In this document: positions 12,769-22,843 of the stretch, piece after piece
How the letters are laid out: every line of letters starts with the position of its first letter
Numbering within the stretch: position 1 is the stretch's first letter
Assembly: GCF_958298935.1 (NCBI RefSeq)
Contig: NC_084938.1
Span: forward strand, 5,773,501-5,837,500
DNA: 64,000 nucleotides
Reading direction: 5' to 3'
From: Phragmites australis
Taxonomy: Eukaryota; Streptophyta; Magnoliopsida; Poales; Poaceae
The notes under the pieces: generated by a model
Seen by the model: only the letters and a program-made list of their open reading frames with translations
Databases searched by the model: none
Told to the model about the DNA's origin: nothing
Made by a program: the position numbers and the translations under genes

Positions 12769-13086
12769 TCAGCTCAAGTGACGTGGTGCTTCTCCCCTCA
12801 ACCGAGTGTAACGGTTTGCGGGGCTATTTAGCTTGCACACATTAGCTTGCACACACACCTCACACTTATGGCTCTTGTCATAATTACATGAGGGAATAAG
12901 ATCCATCTTGCTCAAACGCACTATTGCTTTATTAGTAACATGATAAAGACGAGAATGCCAAATATCAATGTTCTTATTAGAATATGAAGAATAGAAAATG
13001 TTTGCAGAACTATCAAGAATAGAAATGTGGAACATGCCTCCGCAATTATAGCCTTTTTCTACAAACGAATCACACCTGGACAACAC
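12769..13086 (-). pseudogene. GAG-pre-integrase domain remnant
   Basis: The frame contains DIWHSRLYHVTNKAIVRLSK and later HKCEVCVQANVCK. This follows the copia GAG-pre-integrase pattern (W H . R L . H, then the C..C near the start of integrase). Its place between gag and integrase agrees with copia order. The frame ends at a stop before the integrase core. Confidence 0.8.
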
Positions 13087-13249
13087 TACTTTATTTGACT
13101 CGAATGCTAACTTTATTCATTGTCGGCACAATATTGATCCGCTAAGTAGATTACGGGTCATGGCAAATACAAACAGCACGTCCTTCAGGACAAGAGTCTT
13201 ACCGGAAGTTAGCTTTAGACTCACTTGCTCTACTCCACGTACTGCTGCC

Positions 13250-14073
13250 TCAACCCCATTCCCCATCAATACGGATCCACCATCTGCGCCCCACTAGTGG
13301 AGTTGCCTTTGCCAGTATCATAGCATTAGCCTTCGGTCCTGAGAATCTAGGCTTGGTCTTCTCTTTCTTCATATTCCTCTCAGGATGGTTCTTGTGCTCA
13401 ACAAGGTTAGCTTGAGCGGGCGCCTTCATCCCACCATAGCATGCCTTGGACTTCTCCTCGGCATTTATAGCAGCAATGAGCTCGCTAAGAGTCAATCGCT
13501 GCTTTAAGTGCCGACGCGCAGTGACTAAGTCACGCCAAGAAGCAAACAGCTTGGCTAGAATGGCATTATCCTAAAAATTCTCAGGAAGGACACAATCATA
13601 CTGGCCTAGGTCTCGCACGATTAGCTGTAACTTATGGATTTGCTCCATGACTGATCTGCCATCTCCCATACAAAAGTTCAGATAATTGGCCGCTATGAAG
13701 GACTCATTGTCGTTGTCTCTTTCAGTATACTTGTCATTCAGCTCTGATCACACCTTGTGCGCTTCCTCGAACCTCACGTAGACGTCGAAGAGCCTGTTCA
13801 ATAGGACGGTCAAAGGACATGCTAGGGCAGAGGCATTAGCCATCTCCCAACGAACCCTTAACACGTCGATCGAGACGCGTTCTTTCGACCTCGTCTTGCA
13901 CAGCTTCTCTCAGAGAGGTGGACGACTCTTCGGTGAGGACCTAGAAAAGTTCGAGCACCATCAACCATAGCCTCGTCATGTCCTGCCAACGCTTAAAGCC
14001 GGCCCCATCGAAGCTTAGACTTAATCGTGTCCGAGGACGACAGTGATGGGGTAGAAGAGCTAGAACTAGCCAT
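13250..14073 (-). pseudogene. copia gag remnant
   Basis: An ATG at 14073 opens a gag-like N-terminus rich in Ser (MASSSSSTPSLSSSDTIKSK), as in many grass copia polyproteins. The frame breaks within about 30 codons. Downstream, 13250-13495 encodes a charged MTLSELIAAINAEEKSKA stretch and a Lys/Pro-rich linker typical of the region before the gag zinc knuckle. The clean CCHC knuckle itself is not seen. The ATG lies only about 25 bases from the flanking repeat, leaving no room for an ordinary primer-binding site and leader. Confidence 0.65.
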
Positions 14074-14097
14074 CACAGAAGCAATAGGATTTCTAGA

Positions 14098-14773
14098 TTG
14101 TTGTTTAATGTGCGACAAAAAGAGCATTAACACAATCCCACATATAGAATAGAAACAGCATAACATGCCATAGATGATAAACATGATCTATCAAAATGAG
14201 CCACCGGTTGAAAAACAAATATATCATTCATCATGTATAGAAAAACAGTACTGAACAACAAGTGAATATACCATCTCTCTTACACATGATATCACAAGAA
14301 AACAGTAGCAGTTCCAAGTGATAATCACAACAAACATGTGTACTGAACATCAATTGAATAAATTAGATAAAAGAGCTCTCAAGTGATTTGCAACACATGG
14401 CCCCAAGACAGTTAAAGTCTTGCCCCCTATTGCAAGCTACACATCATAAATTGGAATGAATCTAAGCCTTTACTAGTTTCATAACCTGTACACATCATAA
14501 ATTGGAATGAATCTAAGCCTTTACTAGTTTCATAACCTGTATACCAACTCTAGACGAAACAATTAAGGTGGCAGTGTTGTTGTTCTACCCAAAAAAAACA
14601 AATATTCAGAGAAAGAAGTCAAATCATTGATATAGTCAGATTAACCACAGAGCATTAGTTCGCCAAATCAATCACTGACCCATCTGGACAGTAAAAGAAT
14701 AAAACACCTATCGCACCTGACCAAAATGGATCAACAACAGCACCCATTCAGAGATACAACAAGCAGAGTTAAA
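14098..14773. repeat. right copy of the direct repeat (candidate 5' LTR on -)
   Basis: Matches 10490-11123 from 'ttgttgtttaatgtgcg' to 'acaacaagcagagtta'. It is longer than the left copy mainly because of an internal 51-bp tandem duplication. The flank then diverges (aaacaactag here, tcccattctc at the left copy). Confidence 0.85.
14440..14541. repeat. 51-bp perfect tandem duplication inside the right repeat
   Basis: The unit starting 'cacatcataaattggaat' at 14440 is repeated from 14491 with no visible change. The left repeat copy has only one unit (near 10843), so the duplication arose after the two repeats separated. Confidence 0.9.
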
Positions 14774-15460
14774 ACAACTAGAGAACTTTACAGGTTAGAA
14801 ACTAGTTTACTCAGATCACATTACCAATTTCAGTGTACCATCGATATCGCAGAGCATTTCATTTCAACCAAGCCGACCAGATTAATAGAGAGATGGAAAA
14901 GAGAAGTGAAATCGAAATACTCACAGTGAGATTCACTTAAAAGCAAATCAATGGATGCAAGGCACGAGTCGAAGGTCGCTGTCCCAGAAATCCTATTCGT
15001 CGCCGTTGCCACCGGCGAGAAAAACAAAGGTACAAAGCCTCACTGCACCGCATTCAGCTCGTGCGGGTAAGCCTCGGCATTCATAGCTCCGGCCAAAATC
15101 CAACACAGATGCTCCTTCACTCAATCTCTTCAACCACAACACCACCAAGGACAAAGATCGAGCAACTCTCGCCTCAGGCTAAGAGGTGGTGATCCATAGC
15201 AGGAAGAAGGAGATCAGATAGGAAACAAGGAAAAATGAGAGGATTCAAATCCACACCGGAGAAGAAATTTTCCTCTGCACTTCACAAAGAGAGGGAGCCG
15301 CCCTAGCAATGGAGGCATCTGCGCCTTCCACCACCCACGACTCCCAAAGGAACCGCATGGAAGTGGCGCCGCCACCACAGCATACGGCTGCTGCCATCTA
15401 TCTCTCTCTGCTCTCTCCTTTTCCCTGCTTACCCTAACCGAACCAATGTCCAGCTCATTT
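14774..15460 (-). other. possible 5' leader region of a minus-strand gene
   Basis: On the minus strand a CT-rich leader precedes an ATG at 15397 that opens a 50-codon frame (MAAAVCCGGG..., stop at 15245). Further along, 'cactgtgagtatttcg' near 14940 contains a GTGAGT donor and matches a plus-strand stretch at about 58168. This could be the untranslated first exon and donor of the gene whose DUF594 exon lies at 10045-10490. The short frame shows no domain, so I do not call it a gene. Confidence 0.35.
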
Positions 15461-15545
15461 ATCCAGCATCGCATGGGCCTGGAGACCACAAAGACAATTG
15501 GGCCAACCGGTCCAGCACAGAAAAGGGCCCAGGTGAAACATTAAA
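15460..15545 (-). promoter_or_regulatory. promoter-like stretch with TGGGCC site-II motifs
   Basis: Three copies of the motif, readable as TGGGCC or GGGCCC, lie at about 15474, 15500 and 15526. They are just upstream of the minus-strand CT-rich leader at 15400-15430. Site-II motifs of this form are common in plant housekeeping promoters and bind TCP factors. No TATA box was picked out. Confidence 0.35.
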
Positions 15546-18450
15546 ATTCATGTTTTTTCTCAACAGTATTTACTCAGGCGTACCTCGGTGAGCACATGCA
15601 TAAAGACAATAGTATAGTCAAAATCCAACATGGAACCATAAACTTTTGGATGTCTCAAAACAGGGTGAAGATTTGGCCATTTGGCCAATCTGCTCCCAAA
15701 TATGCTATCCAAATTGAGAACTGAGGGAACATGTTGGCGCTACGCCGCCGAAGGTGACCAGTAAAGAAGAGGAATAATTGTAGTGTGAAGCTAAGAAGCA
15801 CAAGCAGTTGAATTTCCCAGCCGTTAAATAGTTTGATCAAGTTCTCCATTGTGCACTATAGCTTTCCTATGTCTCAGACCACCTGTTGGTTGCAACCATG
15901 TATATAGGTTAGCTCAGCTTTTCCAGAAAAATAAACTTTTTCTAATACTATCATGGTTCAACTCACTTCAACAAAGATATCAATTTAACTCCATGCACGA
16001 ATAACAAACTCCTTGGTATACTACCGTTGTTTAACATATTTATCGATTTAGCCCCATGCACATATAGCAACAAGAAAGTTCTTAATTACTTACTTTCCAA
16101 AACCGTTTGCCCACAGTGATCATACACATTGCTTTATCCTTATCTTATATCACTTGCATCAATTGATGGCTATAGATCCCCCGTGGTAATCCTACGAGGA
16201 GAAGTAACTATGCTAATCTCTTAGTAAGAAAGTTTTGTTAGGAAGTTATTGAGGAGGTAAAAATTGGCTAAAATGACCAGGATAAACTTCACATACCCAT
16301 GCTTCATTGGAATAATGAGGCGCGGAGGTGCATTCAGCCAAAACTTAGTCCAAGCAAGGGTTCAATCGTGAATTCTCATATGATTTTTTCTCCTGTACAG
16401 CTAGTGAACAACCAGCATGGTCCATCGGCACTACATCATGTTAACCCTTTATATATTGAAAATTAAATTGTAATCCCTTTAGGTGAAACCATAATGAGAG
16501 TTGGAAGAAGTTACAAGTTTGTCCTGGAGGAAAAACAATGAAAAGTGGTTAGATGTTAATGCTTACACCAGAATTCTATATGTGAAGTGACTTCAAAGAA
16601 GCCAAATGAAAAATTGAAAGAAATTATGCACAAAAAAAGGAGCTTGAGGCAGCTATGCGACAGTATTTCTAAATTGTTTCCCTTCTTGCACAATTTTAAA
16701 TGGTTCAACCTATGTGTGTTTATTTTGACCGGACTTAATGTGCCTTTATGTGAAATTACAATGATTTATGTCTCAATAGTTTCACAAGCATAGCTGAAAC
16801 ATAGAGACCAAAAAAGGATGTTCTTAGAAAGAGTAATAATTACTTGCTTGCTTGTGGATGGTTCTACATTCTTGGATTATACCAATGACCTTGATTCGTT
16901 ATGTGTTGCCCCACCTTTTCTTTAGTATGTAGCATACATGAATAAGAAAAACAGGGCAGGTCCTTTATTACATTATTTAGCATCACTCTGGTGTTACACT
17001 ACTGTTACTACATGCATTATTAATTATATAATTAGCTTTACGTAACTTTATGTTTCTTTTCAGAAGGAAGCAGGAGTGCAAGTACTCTTCGAACTAAGAT
17101 ATATAAAATTAATCTAAAGTTTGTGTACATACCTTAGAAGAGATGATTGTTTGGTCTACTTTGAGCTGAAAGCCCAATGATATTTCTTCCTTGCTTTGGC
17201 ATGTAGAACTGCATTAGCTTCTGCATAATCTTAATTTAAGGCCCCGATTGGGTACATGTTCCTTTCTTGTGAGAGCAGAGCACTAAAGAAGCACTCTTTC
17301 TAGAGATACTGCTGGTTCTATGCCCTTTTATGTATACGTTTCTTGAAATATGAGGAAGGGTAAATTAAGGTATGCTTTTCTTGTATCTCTCACCAGGCCC
17401 CCAAGCATTTGGGATCAAAGTAGTCTCAACCCATTTTGTTTGAAGGCATAAGTGTTGCATCTCTGCCCTTTTTTTTCCCTTTTTTCTTTGTGCATATGTC
17501 ATCCATCTTATATTGGCCTGTGCATGAAGTAACTTGCAAGACAATAATAATGTAGGGAAAGCACGATGATCTGGAGTTCCAGATGGTTAAATGATGACAT
17601 ATGCTATGTTTTGTAGCCCTTGGAGAACAATCCCAAATGGTGTTGTCAGTTTGTCATACTGCTTTCCCAGCTTGCAGACAAGTACCACAAATATCCACTG
17701 AGAAGCCCGGAGCAGGAGCCGGACCAAACACGCCCTAAGAGCAAAAGAAAGATGAACCATGTAACAATGTAATTGAGATTGGGCTGCAAGGTTTTCACCA
17801 AGGGGGAAGTTCAATATTCAGAGTTTTTATCTGCAAAACCAACAATCAGCTTCCGGCCACTGACTCTTCAATGACAGCACCTTACTCGTGGCAAGACCAC
17901 TACCACCACTGACTCTCCCTCCTCAACAACGGTACCATAGCTCATGGCAAGCTCAATGCCATTGATGACCATCCTCCTCTTTCAGCCCTACCCTTTGGTG
18001 AACCGCCACACCTGTGTACTCCGTTTTCCGATTACCCACATGAGTTCTACTGTTGCCACCTTTCCTAGGGATTTCAATTTATTCATCGATGTTGCAGCCA
18101 CCTAGAATCTTTGCAACTTGGCTCAAACTTTCCACCATTGAGCATGCCTGGAATCTTTGCAACTGTTGTATACTTGTATGTGATCATGGCGTTCTTGTGT
18201 CATAAGGCCTGCCGGAACTACCTTGAAATAAAAACATCAATTAATACGTGGAATTAAAATCTTGCTCTATCACAGGCCTTGGAAACACTACAAAAAGTGA
18301 CCAACTGGACTCAATACAGTACTAGTCCTTATATGCATCGGCAGCATGGCAAAAATGAGCATAAACTACATGTCGAAATTGTGGAATGCCTGATAGATAC
18401 ATGCAACTCGCCATGTCAGATGCTTACTTTGCTGCAGCTAAATGGCTAAC
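15546..18450. other. no gene seen
   Basis: AT-rich sequence with only short frames on both strands. I found no domain, terminal repeat or RNA gene that I could name. Confidence 0.45.
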
Positions 18451-18459
18451 GCGTTTAGC

Positions 18460-19145
18460 CTGATTGGAGCTGCAACTTGTATTCGAGCCCAATTGCTCTA
18501 ATGACCACATGAACTTAGGATTAGGAGCAGGACTGCGATTCATGACACTTAGCATCACCTGGTCGCGCTATTCGCCCGGCCACGCTAGCCCGGATGCGGC
18601 CATGGCGCCCCACTCCCGCTGCCACCGTCGGGCCACGCCGCGGTGCGCCGTCGCTCCGGGCGCGGTTCCCCCCACTGTTGGTGGCGCCAGCAGCTGGCCA
18701 TTGCCACCGCCAGCGCATCGCCGTTCCGCGCCTTCGCGGTCGATTCGACCGCGACGATGATGCCGAACCCGGCTCCGCACCTCTTCAGCTCCCTCGCGCC
18801 GACGACGACGGGGCCGCCACTCTCCTCCGCGCTTGTCGCTGGACCGCGCAGTCTAGTCATCCTACCCCTCGACTCAGGCGGCCGCTACAGCTTGCGCGCC
18901 GCCGGCGACGACAAATGCTAATGTCTTCTCTCCTCTCCAGATGCCTCTCCCTCCACCGGACGCGTCAGGCGGAGCGGCCGAAGGAGAATGCCGGGGTGCC
19001 AGGCGGCGGAGCGGAGCAAGGGCTTTGCTTGGACGGCAGGGCCAGCCCAGGCCCAGGCCCAGGCCCAATACCCACATGCTCAATGTCTCTCGAGCCTGAG
19101 CCAAAATGGACTCATTCCCTGTCGGGGATGGGGTTTTTTGACTAA
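18460..19145. other. GC-rich block with overlapping ORFs, no recognised product
   Basis: The 18550-19030 stretch is much richer in G+C than its surroundings and stays open in several frames on both strands. The longest is 18594-19145 (+, 183 codons) and is Arg/Pro-rich without a domain. The + frame 18643-18921 ends with a Ser/Leu-rich run that could resemble a plastid transit peptide. A 'cccaggcccaggcccaa' run near 19055 gives GGCCCA motifs. It may be the first exon and promoter of a lost gene. I do not assign a function. Confidence 0.3.
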
Positions 19146-20185
19146 CCAAATATCAGGCTCGTCTCCAAAAGAAACACAAGGGTCTGAATTAACTTTGAAA
19201 AACAGATTAAATAGCTTTGTTGCTCTTTATTTATATTATGTTAGAAAAAATATCTCATTTATTTGTGAGGGTGATAGCAATTATTAAGCAAATGAAATGA
19301 AGGAAGAAAGGAGAAAAAAAGTGTCTAGAAGAGAATACATGAGAAGTCTAAAGTAACTTATATTTTCAATCAGAATGAGTTTGATAATTTTACTATCTTT
19401 TACAAATATATACAACATAAGTCAATGGCTAAAGTCGTATATCAGAGGTTTTACATAGATGTTTAAAATAAGCTTTTATTAACTTGAGATAATATTGACG
19501 AAGTTTTGATAATAGCGTCTAAGCTTTGTTACCATCTCCGTTCTTTTTTACTTATTATTTAGGATGACGACACGGTCTCTAATACATATATTTAATATTA
19601 TTTTTATAATTACTTATTAGTTAAGTTTGTTGAACATATAATCACATGAAAGTATTTTTCATAGCAAATCCACTCATATAATTTGCATATGTCGAATACT
19701 AGCAATTTTGTGTGTATTAATAGTCAAAGTTTTTAAAGTTTAACTGCATACATTCTAAAATAACATCTATTGTTACTTCACGTCTTTATGATATCTGTTG
19801 TTATATAGATGTGGACTAGATGGAAACTATAATTTTGATCTATTATTAAAACTTTTTCATAAATATAATAAATTTAGTATTAGAAAAATCGCTAACACGT
19901 GTGACAACTTTGTCTCTCTTCTTCCTTAACCCCTTACTCATCCGCTCTTGAGGTCAATTATTGGTTTCTTATACAAACTTCTAGGATTTAAGTTCTAGAA
20001 GTTGTTAACATTGTATTACAAAGTTCTAGGAGTTCAAACTCCTTTCGGAATGAAATGGTGTGAGGCGTCGTGCAGGTGTCGCGGGAGGGTTTCTTTCCTA
20101 CGTGCAACCGTGCGTCGTGCAGATTCCTTTTTAATTGAGCCTAACAAACGTGCTAGGCTAGCTCGATCAAGCGACGCGCGGCGCG
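19146..20185. other. AT-rich flank, MITE-like remnant, no gene
   Basis: AT-rich DNA. From about 19535 ('ctccgttcttttttacttatt') the sequence resembles the end of a Stowaway/Mariner-type MITE of the same general kind as 28420-28625, but I could not place the second end. 20030-20185 is the 3' flank of the CER2-like pseudogene, where open frames are only continuations in other frames. Confidence 0.4.
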
Positions 20186-22843
20186 TCACGGAGTCGGTCG
20201 GCCTCGCCCCGGCGCACGACGGCCGCGACGGTCCGGCCGCGCCGCCGTCGCCGACGCCGTCGCGTACTCCACGTGCGCCGGGCGCCGCCCCGCGAGCTCC
20301 AGCCCGTGCACGTCCACGTTCCCCGCGTCCACGAACGTCAGGCTGGCGCCGTACACGACGGCGTCCGCGCCCGCCCACGCCGCGGCTACCGCGCCGGCCA
20401 CGTCGAAGTTCGCGCCGGCCAGCAGCACCGCAAGCTCAGCGACTTCGGCCTCCGCCAGCGCCAGCGAGCCGGCCGCGACAACGTGCCCGATGCGGTGCTC
20501 GTTGCTCAGCCCCCGGCCGCCGCTCCGCACGGGCACCGCGTCTGCCCTCACGACGGTCACCGTGCGCGTCGTCTCCTCCCCGGTGCCCCGGATCTCGGCC
20601 AGCGCCCGCCACATCAGCGCCGAGACCAGCTCGAACGGGCCCACCTGACGGCGACCCGCGAGCGCGCGGAGCTGGAGGCCCTGCAGCTGCTGCTCGGTGA
20701 CGTGGTAGGAGAAGTGCGCCATGTCATGGCCGGTCGGGACCGCCCAGTGGTCACCGACGGACGCGGCCGTGGCCTTGACTGATGGTGGGGCCGTCACGCT
20801 GGCAGGTGTGATCGACAGCGGCATGCAGAGTGGGTCCCGCATTGCGGGTGCCGGAGGGTTCTTGCCGCTTACGAGCTGGGCCCACGTGCTGAAGCAGGCA
20901 GCGGCGGAGGGGATGTCTCCGATGATGTGCGCCCACGTGAAGCCGACCGCCATCCCGCCGCACTTGAAGCTGGTGATCTGTTCAATTACTTGCCACTTTG
21001 AGTTTAGTGCCAATAACCTTCTTGCTCATGAAAACTAAGCCATGAACAACTCACCAAGAAATGTAAGGTTCTGAGTAAAAAATACAATATATGTGCCATC
21101 TTGAGAGAGGCGCCCTGCAAAATTTGCATATGTTCCCTATGTTCGCGAATACGTACTTATCACCGCCGAATTTTGATGGACTGATGATCTTCGATAGTTA
21201 ACTTAATAAAAAATTTATTAGTTCTTAAAACATTGTATAAGTTGCTTTATACAATAGATGAACACAATTTTCAATCTTACCTTATAACTAAATATATATG
21301 CAACAGTTATTCTTAGTTGAGGTTTATTTGACTGTTCAATGTCAACGATGATAAGTTGTTGGGTTTTTGGAGGGTTCTGAACATAGGTTCTGTATCAGCA
21401 TTGAAGGTTTGCAGTACTAGCAACTTCAATTCACTGTACTCTTTGTCCTGGTTTCTTTCATAAGGTGGTTGGCCAGGGAAATCAATTGCTACGAGACGCA
21501 GCAATTGGACTGAAGAACAGGCGAAAGAAAGCTGAACCTGACGGTGCAGACCTTCTTGCTCTAGCAGAGTAGACTTCGATCCGACCTTGTGTGGTGCCCA
21601 TCTTTTGACGACATGCTTGAAGATTTTCAGGAAGTACGAGAGAGGCCGAGAGGATCGGAGGACAAGTACACATGCAAGGCTGCGAGCAGGAGCCTTCACT
21701 TCACTTCACTCGCGCCATGTGAAGTTGTGAACCCTTTCTGAAACTTATGGATGCTGTTCTCTGCAGCAGCTACTGTCGGAACACATAGCACTAGCTTGAA
21801 ATTGATTACTACGTGGAGTATAGCTAAAGCTTATTTGTACAAAAGAGACCATTACTCTGAGCTTGTTTTTTAGTTCTACTAATGTAAGACGTACTTTGTT
21901 TTAAAAAAAATCAAACTTTATAAGTTTTAACTAATAATTAGTTAAATTATATGCATGTTTAGTATACAAACTTTATTTTAATAGATTTGTATTTCAAAAT
22001 ACTTTTAATATGATGTTGATTCTATAGCAGTTGACAACATATTATAAGAGAAATTAATCACCAAAATTTACTTTTAATGATTTTTTCAAAACAAAATACA
22101 CCTTACATTTTTTAAGAGAATGAGTATTTAAGAAGCAACTAGATTATGTTATCACTGCATTTTCTAGTTTGGATGCGTGCATCTCACGATTTTTGCTACT
22201 GGGACGCACATTCGTTTTCTATGTCCGGAGAGACATTTCACTAAGAGACTGTAGCGGCGAAGACAAAATCCAAATCGGGAAATGAGAATTTTCTACTTCT
22301 AGACCAATTACCATGCAAAAATATTCTGCGCAAGTATGCCACAGAGATCTAGGTAAGAGAAGCCAGCCAGCCAAAGTGGCTGGGTTCGAACCTGCACGTA
22401 GAGCAGCGGCGAGAAGAGGAGCTAGCTCCGGCCCGATCACCTTGTCGTAGGACAGCACCCTGGACAGACCGCCGTGCTCCGCCTCCTCCTCAGCCACTGC
22501 TCGACGGTGGCGTCGCAGTCGGCCTCCCCGACGCGCACGCCGCAGTCGTTGCACCGCACGTACGGCCGCCCCGCCGGCACTTCCTCTCCCTCACCGCCGG
22601 CAGCGTGGCGCCGGAGTCGGCCGCTGACGGGGAAGTACATGTCGAGCCACGGGAACATGGGCTCCTTGAGCGCCCGGACGGTCAGCGCGTCGACGTCGCC
22701 GGGCGCCGGCCCACGGAAGACGTGCACCGCCCGGAGGTAGTGCAGCTTGTGGAGCAGGTCGGCGTCCGCGAGCTCGTAGTCCACCAACTCCCCGGTCACC
22801 GAGCTCGGCACGACGGTCGACAGGCGGTGGCCTCCAGAACCAT
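20186..22843 (-). pseudogene. CER2/Glossy2-like BAHD acyltransferase-family gene with several frameshifts
   Basis: Two exons flank an intron at 20978-22391 (donor CAG/GT at 22392/22391, acceptor ending at 20978). Exon 1 gives [32 protein letters not shown] and [19 protein letters not shown]. Exon 2 gives ITSFKCGGMAVGFTWAHIIG, with the BAHD HXXXD motif as HIIGD, and near its end VDVHGLELAGRRP where other BAHD enzymes carry DFGWG. This combination fits the CER2/Glossy2 clade, which helps very-long-chain fatty acid elongation for surface wax. Frame breaks lie between the ATG at 22843 and LSTVV (one base short), near 22491-22495, near 22420-22427 and near 20258-20264. The second leads to a stop at 22437-22439. 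I infer a pseudogene. Assembly error could mimic this. Confidence 0.75.
20978..22391 (-). other. intron of the CER2-like pseudogene
   Basis: A ~1.4-kb AT-rich intron joins LLYVQ to ITSFKCGG in frame. It includes an open frame at 21313-21699 (-) that starts with GTG and shows no domain I recognise. It also includes a MITE-like AT-rich stretch at about 21885-22125, whose ends 'gtaagacgtactttgtttta' and 'aaaatacaccttacattttt' are roughly inverted. Confidence 0.6.

Larger units (their letters stand above)
10490..14773 (-). mobile_element. decayed Ty1-copia-like element flanked by ~630-670-bp direct repeats
   Basis: Copia-order coding remnants (gag, GAG-pre-integrase, integrase, reverse transcriptase) run on the minus strand between 14073 and 11228. 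They sit between near-identical direct repeats at 10490-11123 and 14098-14773. On the minus strand the repeats can be read as starting TGTTG and ending CAACA, as LTRs would. However, the shared sequence runs about ten bases past that TGTTG end, no target-site duplication is visible, and no primer-binding site separates the right repeat from gag. The internal part is about 3 kb, short for copia, and RNase H is missing. The alternative is a coding fragment inserted into a duplicated host intron. Confidence 0.6.

Noticed and set aside
20002..20782. Long plus-strand ORFs (232 and 169 codons) over the CER2-like exon 2
   Set aside because: They are GC-driven shadows of the minus-strand BAHD exon, with Arg/Pro-rich low-complexity translation and no domain.
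21313..21699. 128-codon minus ORF in the CER2-like intron
   Set aside because: Opens on GTG, shows no domain and lies inside an intron defined by in-phase junctions. Kept only as a remark.
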